64,000 nucleotides of DNA from Phyto melanocephala (GCA_941918925.1 OW799234.1:110769128-110833127); one strand, 5' to 3'. Shown: positions 47,942-60,586, counted from the first letter of the stretch. Program-made: numbers and translations. The notes: a model not told the origin generated them from the sequence alone.

Positions 47942-48105
47942 AATCGTTTTCCTAGTCCAGAGCAAACGCCTGATGTGGCGCGGGACTCAGTGATTGAAGG
48001 TATACTTATCGGTAGACACGAAATCACTGAGGAGCGAAGGGGGTCGAAAAAGGACCCGTGATAGTAGTGGTCTGCTTCGATATTCCCCCTACATGTGTAT
48101 ATATA
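43803..48105 (+). mobile_element. 5'-truncated LOA/R1-like LINE
   Basis: A 4.3-kb insertion between perfect 12-bp duplications. It carries endonuclease, reverse transcriptase, RNase H and a Cys/His tail on +, a 3' UTR, and a short (TA)n tail. There is no gag-like ORF1, so the copy was 5' truncated on insertion, as is usual for target-primed reverse transcription. The element is much GC-richer than its surroundings. Two decayed relatives lie at 12385-12705 and 13115-13985. Confidence 0.93.
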
Positions 48106-48117
48106 TATATAGCCTCT

Positions 48118-49276
48118 AAAAATGTCAGTCGGGTAAGTCTATTTTAGTACGCCTCATAAATTTTTACAAAGTTTAAAAAAACAGGTGTTACATCAAAATA
48201 ATTTTCATAAAAACGTTTCATTTCAAGTACTGTCTTACACGGTGTTGATCAACTAAATATTATACCTATTTTTGGAAGTGTATAAAACACACCAAACGTA
48301 TATATTACATATTTTGATTATTTAATATCACACAAACAGTACTGTTGTTTTTGCAAATTTATTATACTCGCAACAATCTGTTAACCTTGGCATCTAAAAT
48401 CATACCTTAGCATATGTGACATACAAAGTCTATATGTATGAGAGATCTACTTTGATTAGCTGCATGCAGGTGGTTTTAATACACACATACCAGACCATCG
48501 AATTATATCAATTCAAATAAACATCAATTTATTTATTTATTTGTTTTAAGAAAAGCATTTTATTCTCAAACAAAAAAAAACAGAAAAATACTGAATAAAT
48601 AATTTAACACAGATTTTGTATATCTGTGGTTTGTTTTTGGTATAAAGTAGTCGACTAATAAATACTTATTGTAACTAAATATGTACATAAGTACATATGT
48701 ACATATAATAATTTGAAACATTTGTGCAAAAAATTGTATATGTTGTTTTTGTTAAAAACAATCACAAAAGTATCAAATTAAATAAAATAGAATTTGGAAT
48801 TAAATAAATAAATGTGATAACAAATTATTTAAGTAAATAGAGCTTGATTTCGCTTAATCGAAATGGATTCTTTTGTTTATATAATACGAGTAATCATTAG
48901 TCATTAGTAGTAAATAATTTAAAAAACAAACAAATAATAAAATCAGCAAGTTTTAAGAAAATGTTAGCTTAATGAGTGAAACATGTATAAGAGCACATGT
49001 ATGTATTGTTATTGTTACAATATCAAAACACATATATAATTTTCACTCAACTTTATCGAATTATGGCCTTGTGAACTAATAAGTCGGGTTATCATGCTGT
49101 AACAGTAAGCACAATTGCCTGAAAAGAAACGTTTTTCTGGGAAGAATAGCCAGATTGTACGTTAACTCTATGTTTGACATATGGTTTGATCTATTTAGTT
49201 TTGAATATAATTTATTCAAAAAATATATGTAAATATATATTTCTGTTTATATAAAATAACATTTCAAGCTGAAAAA
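48118..49276. other. AT-rich noncoding stretch
   Basis: No coding region or paired ends seen; simple GTACATAT repeats near 48680-48705. Confidence 0.5.
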
Positions 49277-49284
49277 GGTTCGGC

Positions 49285-50234
49285 TAGGGATGGGCAAAAA
49301 CTATCGATACATCAAAATATCGGTATTTAAGAAGAAGATATCGATATACATGTATCGCCGATATTTCAAAAACCGATATATCAATTCTTGTTTACAAGTA
49401 TCGTTTTCAGTATCTTTTTCAATATTTTTAGAGCTCTATAAATATTAGACTTTTTTCAACAATACTGGCTGGTATCACCGCATGCATCATGCATGTTTTT
49501 TCATGACATTATTTTTTCATGACATCTAGCTTAACAATTCCTATTTTAAATTTCGTTCGTCAAATGACGTCCACTTCAGGGCTTCTTGTAAAAAACGCTT
49601 TTCAGAAAAAGGTTAAAGAAAAAATAGCAAAAATATTTTTTTTAAATGGCCACCATATTGGACCCAAGGTTTAAGCGTATTCTTTTTGACTTCGATAGCA
49701 GCTGCGTCAAATGCTATATTAAAAACAAGCGCTATTATTCTCTCCGAACATAGTAAGAGGGAACAAGTTTCTGCCGCTTTTAGGTCTCCTAAAAGAAGCG
49801 TATTGACAGGGGATCACATAAAGCAAAGAGTACTACTGATGTCCATATCTGATGAGTACTGGTTTGAATACTATGTAAGCGTAAGGCGATGGTTTCGTAA
49901 CTTATTTGATGTCATTTAAAATTTTGTCGTTTATTTTTAATAGCTTTAATATGGCGAGCTGACAATATTTTTAATAAATTTTTTTCTATTATTATTTTAT
50001 TGTTTTTATTGAATTTTTTTGCGGAAATAAATATTTAAAATCATATAATAAGTTTGTACATATGTAATTATTATGTGTATTTAATTTTTAAACTTGGAAT
50101 ATATTAACAACATAGTTAGGTAAATAAGTTTCGATATATCGAAATATCGATGTTTTTAAAAAATATATATCGATACTGTTGAAAAATATCGATACGATAT
50201 ATATCGATACATATTTTCTATTTGCTTATCACTA
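49285..50234 (+). mobile_element. hAT element relic with TATCGATA subterminal repeats
   Basis: Ends TAGGGATGGGCAAA and TTTGCTTATCACTA are imperfect inverses, flanked by GGTTCGGC (49277-49284) and GGTCCGGC (50235-50242), an 8-bp duplication with one difference. Inside, TATCGATA occurs five times, at 49302 and 49339 near the left end and at 50168, 50187 and 50202 near the right. More CGATAT variants lie between. The centre holds a decayed transposase end. Eight-base duplication, short ends and the protein remnant agree on hAT. Confidence 0.85.
49647..49919 (+). pseudogene. hAT transposase C-terminal remnant
   Basis: The frame from 49647 reads MATILDPRFKRI, the LDPRFK block found before the dimerisation region of hAT transposases and ZBED proteins. 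After a frameshift, the frame to 49919 reads LTGDHIKQRVLL and SDEYW, close to the C-terminal hAT dimerisation signature. The BED finger and catalytic residues are absent. It is a decayed remnant and not a functional gene. Confidence 0.7.
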
Positions 50235-50439
50235 GGTCCGGCCAGACTAACGCATCAGACGAAGGATCAAATTAAAGAAGAGAACCAAAACAACCACACC
50301 TAAATAGCAACAAAGTAGAACGTATTTAGCGGCAAATTCTTACAGGACTGTCTTACATTTACTATAACAATAAACAATAAAATGAATACTAATTAAAACT
50401 CATAAATTAAACATCCTTTATATTGAACGTAATAATTCG

Positions 50440-50635
50440 AATATGCCGATCGAATTCATAAAAATTAAAACAGCTTTATTAGAGGTTCATAAAGCAGATT
50501 TCCATAGAAATGAGTTTTATAAACAACTAATTTTTATAAATAAGACTGATATTCATTTTAAAATCTACAAGTTAATTTTATTTTGTTATGCTGATAATTA
50601 TGTTATCAGCTGTTTTCACCAATAATGAATCTAAC
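50440..50635 (+). repeat. Older dispersed repeat, intact copy
   Basis: Matches the sequence on both sides of the BEL element (34615-34706 and 41251-41295). It gives the uninterrupted state of the BEL target. The segment ends in CAGCTGTTTTCACC. No coding sequence. Confidence 0.65.
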
Positions 50636-52143
50636 TGAATTGCAAAACTTTTAAATTTGGTTTTTCTATATTCTAGAATTAAAGTTTTTTAAAACAAATA
50701 CAACATAATAAATAAATACAATTGGGGGATTCACAATAGTGTCATAAAATCATATGTCCTATAATAATAGCATGAAAAATTAAGACTATTGTGAACCACC
50801 CCTCATAATTAAGTGTGCTATTTTGATTTTAAATCAGCTGATGTAAAACAATCATAAAAATAAATATTTTCTTTCATAATGCCAAAAACAAGTGAAAAAA
50901 ACAAAATAATAGCCAGTTTGTTTCTAATCCATGAATTTATTAAATTAGATCTTACCACAATATTTTCCATTTTTCAGTTTTGCCGCAAATCACAAATAAA
51001 TAAAATTTTGTTTGATAAACAAAAACAGCAGAGTCCTTAGCCGATATTATTTGACGCCGCCAGTGATTTGTTATCAAAAATTAGCAACTGCGGTTAGATT
51101 TGGATGTCGGCCCGATAAAATTATACAATGAACGGGACGGCTTACAAAAACTATTGCGGCTTGGCTTAGCCGTTTAGCACAGGTCTCTGCTTATGAAATT
51201 TGACAGCACAATCAACATAGCGTACAAAGTTATATTCTTATAAGACACTTTTTGTTTGAAAAGCAACAACAATATTTTTGAACCATTGTAAAATTTTAGA
51301 ACAATATGACAATATGACATAATAAGACACTTTGTGAATAACCCAAACATGTTTTTGTAATACTTATAAAAAAATGCCTACTGATAAAAATATAAGAATA
51401 CTATAGGAATATTCAGCTGTTTCAACTCTTGAACAATTTATGGTATTTAGTGTTTGAGAATTATATCATTATAAATATTGGTCTCAACTACTTCTGAGGT
51501 GGTCATCTTATAAGTTACAATTTTGAGTTTCGCGTTTGAGCATAGCAGCTGGTATCTCGCTCTATGTTGGCTTCCAAAGTGTCAATAACAGCCAGCTTAT
51601 CCAGCAGACCTCAGAATTTACATATTCCTAGAGAAAAGGTCAAAAGGTATTGCACGATCTAGGTGGCCAAAATAATTACCGTAATACAGCTGAACAATTT
51701 GGAGATGCTATTGTGGTGTGACTGTTTTCATGATGACTTGCCAAGTGATAATGAAAAAAAAACTGTCTGATCTCTCAAAAAAGTCTTATGAAAAGCAAAA
51801 CTCACGATGAATTACCTTACGATTTTTTTATAAAAACGGTGCAAAATTTTACCACCAGAAATAATTTTTTAGTCAAAATTGTGGCCATTAAGCTGCATTT
51901 GTTATGTTTTATTTTTAAATAAAGTTCTATACCGCTAAAAATCAAAATAAAGATTAAATGTTAAAGCAAATCTGACAATAATTTAAAACTACTTAAATAG
52001 TTTTGATCTGTTGGGAAAAATAAAACAAAATATTCGGATCAAAAAAAATTTTTGGAAATTTTATAATATTCGCTTACCATACTGCTTACAGGGAAATGGT
52101 AATGCAGTGCAGAAAAGCATATGTTTTCTACAGCTGAAGGAGC
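50636..52143. other. Noncoding stretch
   Basis: Includes the short repeat at 51275-51340 (see 2555) and a GC-richer patch at 51040-51200 of unknown nature. No gene is supported. Confidence 0.45.
51275..51340 (+). repeat. Short dispersed repeat, copy 2
   Basis: Pairs with 2555-2622, sharing TTTTAGAACAATATGACAAT. Confidence 0.6.
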
Positions 52144-52145
52144 TA

Positions 52146-52413
52146 ATACACGGCATGTTTTTTCTGACTTGTCAAATTCTCCACTGCTAATACAAACATT
52201 TCGTGTGTTACCTTTAAAACATTTTTGAGACATCTGACACAATTTTAATTAGAGTGCGCTCTATTTTCTTCTGTAAAAACATGTGACATCAGTCGTTGGC
52301 AGAAGTCTTTGCTGCTGCAAAGCAGTCAGCGTAAAAGTACAATTTTGACAGACATGTAGATTTACATATGTCTCACAAATTTTAAAGTCAGATGTAAAAA
52401 ACATGCCGTGTAT
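52146..52413. mobile_element. TA-flanked MITE
   Basis: ATACACGGCATGTTTTTT at the left is inverted at the right (AAAAAACATGCCGTGTAT), flanked by TA on both sides. It is 268 bp and noncoding. TA target and size fit a Tc1/mariner-type MITE. Confidence 0.8.
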
Positions 52414-53195
52414 TATAGCCTTTAAATATTTATTTCAAATGTAGAAAAATAGAGAAACATTTATTTTAATAGCAATTTCTTTTTATATATCTCCTCTAAT
52501 TACTTCTTTCTGCCTTAGTAAAAAAGCACTTTTGAAAGCAGTTAAGCAATAAGTAAGCAATTAAAAAAACGCTTTTTGGTAATGAAGTTTTTTTGTTGGC
52601 TAGGGTTTGAAATTCTGTAAAAATGTTATAACTTTTTATAACTTTTTGTGGTATTTTTTAAGAAAACTTTAATACTAATTCCATTAACTTCCGTTGTTTA
52701 AAATATTGCTGTTATTAAAACTTATTTTCTAATTTTACAAAAGCTTTTTAAAAATTCTATAAATTTAAAAATTTATTCATTTCCTTTAACTTATAGAATT
52801 TTTTATACGAATTTTTACAAACTGTGTAATTGCAAACAATAGAAAACTACACACATCATTTAAAATAAAACAAACAAAAAAATGTTTCCCATCCTACACG
52901 AGCACAAGTATTTAGAATGAGTTCGTCATATATGTACATATAAATTAACATTAACATAATTTCAATTCAGAATTCAAATTGAAACTTACATTGTTCATAA
53001 ATCAACTCAATTTGTGGACACAAAACTTTACAGACTTCACTCAGTCTCATACACACTCATTCATTATGGGTCAAATCTCTATTGAGGCCATCGTTTTTTT
53101 TTATTATTTATACAAATAACTATTATACATTCAAATGAAATTTTTTACAAGCACAATTAAGCGCAGCATAGCACAGATTAGTAGGCACGTATGTA
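52414..53195. other. AT-rich noncoding stretch
   Basis: Nothing recognisable apart from A/T tracts. Confidence 0.5.
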
Positions 53196-53302
53196 CAGGG
53201 TGGGGCAAAAGTCGCGAAGGGGTTTAAAACAGTCATAACTTTTTTAATTTTTAATTTTTTTTTACAAAATAATAAAATATGATATTGGGAGATTTTTTAA
53301 AT

Positions 53303-54328
53303 TTAGGTGTGAAAGATTACGTCACGTAAGTAAGCACCATTTTCAGCCTCGCAAAGTTGAGCTCTTTTAATAGCATTTTCCATGACACGAGTTAGAGTAT
53401 CTGGCTGCAACGCTATTATTTCGGCTCGAATATTCTCTTTGAGCTGTGCAAGTGTTCTGGGTTTATTGATATACACCTTCTCTTTCAAATATCCCCAAAG
53501 GAAATAATCAGGTGCTGTTAAATCCGGTGAACGGGCAGGCCAATTGAATGCTGAATTTTTGGAAATTAAACGTTCGCCAAAAATCTGCCTTAGGAGCTGC
53601 ATAGTGGCTCGAGCAGTGTGTGCAGTGGCCCCATCTTGTTGGAACCACATGTCTCGATTGTCAGAAAGAGCTGGCCTTAAAAAATTTTGGACCATATCTC
53701 GATATTGCTAGCCAGAGCGCCTTCGAGTTGATGTTTCAGCATTCTCCTCAACACTCTCCATAATGCGTTGAATATTTGCTTCACTAATTACAGAATGTGG
53801 TCTTCCGCTTCGTGAAAGATCCCTCACTGAGCCTTGTTCCTGAAAACGTGTCACTAGGCGTCGAATCATTGATTCGGATGGTGAATTCCGCACATTAAAA
53901 TGACGACGATAGGCTCGTTGAGTTTGAATTATTGATCGATGATGTTCAAAATAAAGTTCTATGATTTTGGTTCGCTGGATAACGTTGTAACCAAGGCATA
54001 TCCATAAGGTATATGCAACGGCGAATTGATACAACAAAGCAACTTTTCATGGGATGTCTTATGTCAAGGCCAATTCGTATATCAGGGATGGAAAAGTTGT
54101 TTTTACATTTTAATATAAAAAAAAATTAAAAAATGGATATACATTTTTTAAACACATTATTAATGACGCAAAAGCAACAAATATACATAAATTAAGCACA
54201 TTTATTATCCAAAAAGTACACTCAAGTTAATTGTCAAGGCGAATTAAGCCAATTTTGACAAAAAGTTACCCCATCAGCTGGGCTGATAATTTCACCTGTA
54301 TGAATTCGCCTTGGTTGTAACCTTCCAT
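53303..54328 (-). pseudogene. Mariner transposase, DD41D-type, broken
   Basis: The original ATG is at 54328-54326. After about five codons the frame is split by the insertion at 53993-54313, then continues through a DUF4817-type helix-turn-helix (RTKIIELYFEHH to SGRPHS). At 53708 a TAG falls at a deletion junction where roughly the first catalytic Asp region is lost. The frame then resumes with YRDMVQNF, the second Asp in FQQDGATAHTA and the third in SPDLTAPDYFLW. Counting residues between those two Asp gives 41, which suggests the DD41D group (rosa/visitor-like). It is non-functional. Confidence 0.9.
53993..54313. mobile_element. Small element inserted in the mariner transposase
   Basis: This 321-bp block is flanked by GTTGTAACC at 53984-53992 and 54314-54322. 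Its ends are AAGGC and GCCTT, and AATTCGCCTTG motifs recur inside (near 54240 and 54303). Removing it with one duplication copy would restore the transposase reading frame (codons for Met-Glu-Gly-Tyr-Asn), an independent proof of the insertion. A 9-bp duplication suggests Mutator- or Merlin-like transposition; the family is not identified. Confidence 0.85.
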
Positions 54329-54441
54329 TATTAATCTCCAAGATTTATTTTACAAGTCCTAAAAACAAAAATAAAAAAAAAACTAAATTAGAAAAGTTAT
54401 TAATTTTTCAAATTCCTTCGCGACTTTTGCCCCACCCTGTA

Positions 54442-56573
54442 TGTATGTAAGTATTAGTCTATAAGTTTATATTTATGTATAATATGAATTTGATGAGTTT
54501 TAATCCAAATCATTAAATCTTTAAATACGTGTGTTAAGTGTACGTATTAAAATTTCATCGTATAAATTTGAAAAGAGTACAAAGAAAATTAATAAATTAA
54601 CAACGTGATTGAACTCAATTAATACAATAATAAATAATAAAATTTCCAAATCATATTGATCCATACTTTATAATACTAAAATAGTTCTTCTTGACCTTGA
54701 GCCAAATTCTGACATTTAAATGTGATAGAAAATTTACTTAAAGGTAAGAGTTGTCTATGCTTTTTTTAATGAGCTCTAATTAAATATCTGTCAATACGAA
54801 TATGTCAGATTTAGAAATAAAGAAGAAATTGAAAATTAATTCGTAATGAAGTAATGAAAATCAATTGGTGAATTAGGTTTAATTTGACGTAAAACAAATA
54901 CATTTACAAGATAACACCGTTAAGACTGAAATTCACTTAAAATTAAGCTAAGCAAACCATTTTATCTGCTGATCAATATCGTGATATCGAGTTCTGTAGA
55001 TAATATGATATAAACATGATTAAACAATTACTTTACTGCATGACACGTTTCTGGGTCGTATTGTTATTGTCATGATTTAATGCTTAACATTGACTTTCTA
55101 GATCATCTTCTGCAGTATCATTAACCATCATTAATTAACCTAAAAAAATGCAAAAAGCACATACGTGTAATTGCTGCTAAGATATGTGACATTGGAATCT
55201 TTTACTGTCTTGCATTGAAATTTAGTTTCCATTGGAGTGGTCTCCTATAAATAGCACTAAACTGCATCGCAATACTGCAGTATAACCAATACTATGTAAA
55301 CTAAAGTACAGTCACATCTACTAAAAAAAACGCATTTAAGTTATGACATGACCTCTACCAAATATCCCACTTGAAAAGGATCATCATCTTTTTTCTCTTT
55401 CACTCAAGGTAAATTAAATTTAGATAGATATGTCAGAAGAACTCCCACGACTTACATAAATACTAATGACTAACTTAAACTGACGTCAATTTCTACAGCA
55501 GGAACCGTGAAGAAGCTTAGCCTACCTACAACAAACCCTACATTCAGAACAATGTACTGTTTTGTGCGGTTTACAGGCGGCTTACCTGCGGCATTATCAG
55601 ACCTTTTTTTTTGTTCGAAAATATGATCTGCACGAGATTTGGTTACAGAATGGCAATACATGCCATACATCGACCGCGACCATATATTTATTAAAATCAA
55701 AATTTTGCGATAGTGGATTTTGAAAAATGGCCTAAAATTGCGATTCGTATTAAATAATTCCATTATAAATTATAAATTTTCCATGCTCAAATTTGTCATA
55801 GAACTGCTGTTGTAAATAACAACTCTGCAATGTCCGAAAAATTTTATTTACTCAGAGTATAGAACAGGGGAATTATTTCATAAGTATGTACATAAAGTTT
55901 GAATGTACAGCCGCTCTTGCGAGTATTTGTTTTCGAAGTGCAAAAAAGAAAATAATTTAAGTATGTATATAAGCAAGTTTAAAATTTGTAAACCAAATAG
56001 TCGTTTTATAACATCAAACTACCATTGATTTACTTAATATTTCGCTCGCGATCTTTAGGTTTTGTCGAATACATATTTGTTATTTTTTTTTTATATGAAC
56101 AAAAAATCACATGTTGACATAAAAGTCATAACTCACGAACGCGACCGATTTCGTGCAAACTAAACCATCTACACGACCATAGGAACAAACCCTAAAAATT
56201 TCATCGAATTCGGTTAGACCGTTCGTGAGTTATAAAGTCACAACGCACTTGCAACAATTTTATAAAGATCTGTATTTGCCAATTTTTAAATAGACATAAA
56301 TCTTTTTCAATGTCGTTGTTCAAACATCTTTTCAATCAACTTAAATAACTAATTAATATTTAATATACAATTGAACTTAAATTTAAACAACAGTGTTTAT
56401 TTAATTAATCATTAACAAATATAGTTAAAATAATTTATTATTTGTTTAAAGCTAAATGCTAAATCAGATACTATCGTTAATTGAAAACACACATAATACA
56501 CTGATTTGTTTTTTTCACATTGGACAACGCAAATTGTTGTTATTCGAAAATACCAATTGTTATCTAAATAATA
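54442..56573. other. Noncoding stretch with one inverted repeat
   Basis: ATAACTCACGAAC at 56128-56140 is inverted at 56221-56233, around text resembling a dispersed repeat. The rest is AT-rich without credible frames. Confidence 0.45.
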
Positions 56574-57211
56574 CAGTGCACTCGCGCTAATGTGAACCAT
56601 TTTTTTACCAAGGTTGTTCTTGTTTTACAATTTTTCTTTGTGTTTATGAGCATGTAAATTTTAGAACAAAGCAGCAAGGTAACAATTATATAAATATCAT
56701 ATACATACATATATATGTATATACATATAAGTTTTTATAATATGTATAAGTTTTGTTATTTTTCTATTAAATTTTTTATAAAAAAAAAACAGAATAGAAA
56801 CAATTACGGTTTAATTCATAACAACTAAGTAAACATAAAAAAATCCATATGAATATTTATGCTTGCCAAATTTCTCTGGAGTTACTTAAAGGAATGTTAT
56901 CATCAGCGTCTTCCTCATTAGCCACTAAATTCAAAATATTTTTAAAAAATTTTGTGCTGAAACTATGTTTTTTATAAAATCTATTTTAATAATATATAAT
57001 TCTTCATTAGTATGTTTACAGTGCAAAAGGCAAGAGACAACTAAGTAACCTATAGCTTAACACTTAATAATCAAATACTAATTTGAAAGCGAAATATAAA
57101 ATCTAAAAGAAATTAAATTAAAAATTGTATTAATGTTTTAAAACTTTTGTACTTGTTCACGTTTCATAATCATTCATGTTTCCTAGTTTTTATGTTTTCG
57201 CGAGTGCACTG
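56574..57211 (-). mobile_element. pogo/Tigger-like nonautonomous element
   Basis: CAGTGCACTCGCG at the left is exactly inverted at the right, flanked by TA on both sides (56572-56573 and 57212-57213). The end sequence continues CTAATGTGAACC, the style of pogo/Tigger ends in insects. On the minus strand near 56960-56865 a short frame reads NEEDADDNIPLSNSREIWQ, which resembles the acidic tail of jerky/Tigger-type transposases. The rest is noncoding, so the 638-bp element is a deletion derivative. Confidence 0.75.
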
Positions 57212-57213
57212 TA

Positions 57214-58513
57214 TACACATACATGTATGTAGTTATGTAGTAACAACAACAAATTAAATGACTTGCAAGAAATCATCATTGTTTATAAAACGTCATAATA
57301 GTGTTAAGCAAATTTAATAATCAAGCTTTTGCCCGATGCGTCATAATTTTTGGTGGACTTTAAAACCATAGAACATACATTAAGAACGTATTAAATACAC
57401 ACTGAACGGTCTTAAGATAAAAAATGCTTTTCAGGGTGCTCGCATTTTGCTATTCTGTCATAACTAGATATTAAGAACTAAAAGTTATACTGTATTTTGG
57501 TCAAATTGTTGACTCATTGTGGCCGCCTGTAGAGGGATAAGCTATTTATGATAAATATCTTTGAAATGCTACGATAATTCTGAGAATTTGTATGTAGTTT
57601 CCGCAGAATAAGAAAACAAAGTACAAATATTTGATTGTAATTTTAAATTAAATGCTATTTGTCATAGTTGTGTGCCGTTGATGACTAAAAAAATTAACAA
57701 AAAAATATATACATATGTATGTATGTATATAAAAACATCATAACAATAGCAATAATTAATATTATCGCATTTGCAAAATCAGCGTACGTTTATAGTTTGC
57801 TAAATATTTTTACTTTGTTTTAAGTTCTATAACAAAGTTTTATTTAACATTGTACAAAAATGTAAAAATAAATCAAGCAGAAAAGAAATAATGTAATAAA
57901 AGACATCAACAACAAAAGCAACGCTAATACAAACAAATAATTAAACTGTCTGCGATTTTTTCGTTTAAAACAATTTTGTTTTCATTTAAAATCTTTTTCT
58001 TTTTTTTTCATTATTTTAAGCCTGTGAAAATTACTGTGACGGTATCAACTCTGACAGCAGACAATTGTTGAATATAGTTTTTTTTTTGTTTTAAGTAGGG
58101 TTTAAAAACCATCTACAACCAAACAACGTGGGAACATTTTTTCTCATCACCCCCTACAGTTTCCCTTGAAAAACACTTGTGGTGGTCGCCATCGTCTTGG
58201 AGTTGTATAAGTTTTCTTTAATATTGTTGCTGTTATTGTTAATAACATTAAAAATACATTTTATTGTTATCTTTTTGTGGATAATGAAGAATTATCTCTC
58301 AGATTATTGGGTAATTAATAAATAGGACAATTAATTGTAAATAAAGTATTTTTAACATTTTTTGGAAGGGAAATCAATCATATTTTATTTCAAAATACTT
58401 TTAATGTATATAGCTTTAAATTTTTAACTCTTTAAACACAAAAAAAATATTATAAAAATATGTTCAAACAAACAATTGCCTAAAATTAATTTAATTTTCA
58501 TTAAATATTCTTA
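57214..58513. other. AT-rich noncoding stretch
   Basis: No gene, no paired ends. GTATGTATAT simple sequence near 57715. Confidence 0.5.
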
Positions 58514-59305
58514 TTATACCCTTCACACAGTGAAAAAGGGTATATATAGGTTTGTCATTCAGTGTGAAATTTCTACAATTTTCATTTCCGACCCCATAAA
58601 GTATATATTTTCTGAAAGATTATGAATAGGGGAGTCGATTAAGCTCTGTCAGTCTGTCCGTGTGTATGTTGAAATCAACTTTTTGAAGACCCCCGACATA
58701 GCTTGGACCCGGGTTAGGTATTAAAATATCAGAAATATTCAGGAGTAGAACAGTATTGAAAATCAAAAACATCGGTACATAAACAACTGAGATATGAGCA
58801 AAAACCCACGACCACCTTAATTTTTTTTTTCACAAAAACAACATTACAACAACAACATACATACATACAAACGTGTATACTGGTTAGAGAAAACGTGGCA
58901 TCGAATCCCAGCTGAGCCAAACCAAATTTTTATTTTAATTTTTTTTAAATTTTTTTTTTAATTTTTTTTTATTTATTTTTTTTTAATATATTATTTTAAT
59001 TATTATTTTTTTTTATTTTTTTTTAATTTTTTTTTTATTTTTTTTTATTTTTTTTTTTGTTTTATATTTATTATATATATTTTAATTTTTTTTTTTTAAA
59101 TTTTTTTTAAATTTTTTTTTTTTTTTTAACATATACGTGAATTTATAATTTTACAATGGGATGTTTTTATATATGTATGTTTTTTATATGTATGTACGTA
59201 TTTCATATGGGATGAATGGTGATACAAACAATTTTTATTGCATGACTACACGTTGTGAAGGGTAAATAAGATTCGGCACGGCCGAATATAGCGCTCTTAC
59301 TTGTT
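58514..59305 (-). repeat. Family A dispersed repeat, minus copy
   Basis: Close to 21135-21942 in both sequence and length, including the tract region (58930-59130) and the hairpin head at 59265-59305. An extra inverted TATACCC...GGGTATATA lies at its outer end. The two copies are alike enough to suggest recent spread. Confidence 0.85.
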
Positions 59306-60586
59306 GTTTATATAAATGATTTATTTGATTTTTTTTTTTAATTTTTGCTAATATCTTTTTGTTTGACTTTATAATTTTAATAATAGGTGCTAATTAAAAT
59401 AAAATAAAATTTAATTTCATTCTTTAAATTTCGTTATTGAATCTGAAATTTAATTTTGTCTGTAAAGCTTTGCTTAGAAAACATAAACAACGAATTAAAC
59501 GTATTAGTTAAAGGCACAAATTAAATTCTCGACCTTTTTATTTAAATAAACCATAAATATTGATGATAATAATCGACAACATACGAAATAACATCAATTC
59601 TTGCAACAGCCAACAAGAGATGCACATAAAAAGTGTTACCTATTTTTAAGTATTTTATAAAAATTATGTTCTATGCAAATTTTATTTTAACTTTTTTGTA
59701 AATAAAAATATTTTGTGTATTCACAAGGAGTCCTGTGAAATAAATAAAAACTTTTGTATTGCTTATGGTAACATTAAAAACAAATAGTTTAAAAATTATA
59801 AAATTGTGACAAAGTTATTATAATATAAACATTTTTCCATAAATTTGTATAAAATTAAATTAATGTACATATTAACTAAATTGTATAAAAAGGTCCCCTG
59901 ATAGAAATGATTGACTACATTTTTTTTTCAATTTCGGGTTCCACATCAGTCTCCCATATAAAGTTAGAATTTATCATCAGATATCTGGGTTACTTTAAAA
60001 ACAATATCACGACAAAATTGTAAAAATTCGACCAGTAAACGTAGAATCAGTCCCCTATAAAACAAAAAATTCGGTACTACCAAAAATTAAAAAAAAAATC
60101 AATGAAGTGTGCGTGGGATCTTCTATTTCCAAAATATGTTAATTTTTAATCACCTAAAGAACCGTTTATTAATGTCAAGTAAAAAGTTTCTTATATCGAA
60201 ACAGTGCCATAACATGGAAATATTTATCATCCTCCCCAAAAACTTTATTACTAAAACAGCTTGAATCGCTTACTTATTGTTTAACTGCTTCCAAAAGTGA
60301 TTGTAGAAAGTAATATTTTTATATACAATGTCCCACTTCGCATGTCTTTATTTTTTAATTAGCAAGCGCATCTCCATCATAAGCATCGAAATCATGTCTT
60401 TCCCATTATGTACAGCGAACGCTTATTTTTATTGTTGCTGTTTTAATCAAATTATTATTTAAAATGTAAGTTTAAAACTAAGGTAGTAGTAGTTATGTTC
60501 TTGAAACTTAAAAAATCTGTACGGTATGGAATTTTTGTCAATATCTTTGCCGATAATGGATCCATTGAAACAATATTTACCATTAA
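59306..60586. other. AT-rich noncoding stretch
   Basis: Nothing recognised. Confidence 0.5.

Larger units (their letters stand above)
53196..54439 (-). mobile_element. Mariner-like element (DD41D-type), deleted and interrupted
   Basis: Perfect 25-bp ends starting CAGGGTGGGGCAAAAG, extending imperfectly to about 60 bp, are flanked by TA at 53194-53195 and 54440-54441. The 1,244-bp element encodes a transposase on the minus strand. It has lost the middle of the gene and carries a 321-bp insertion in the N-terminal codons. Related to 10568-10998. Confidence 0.93.
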
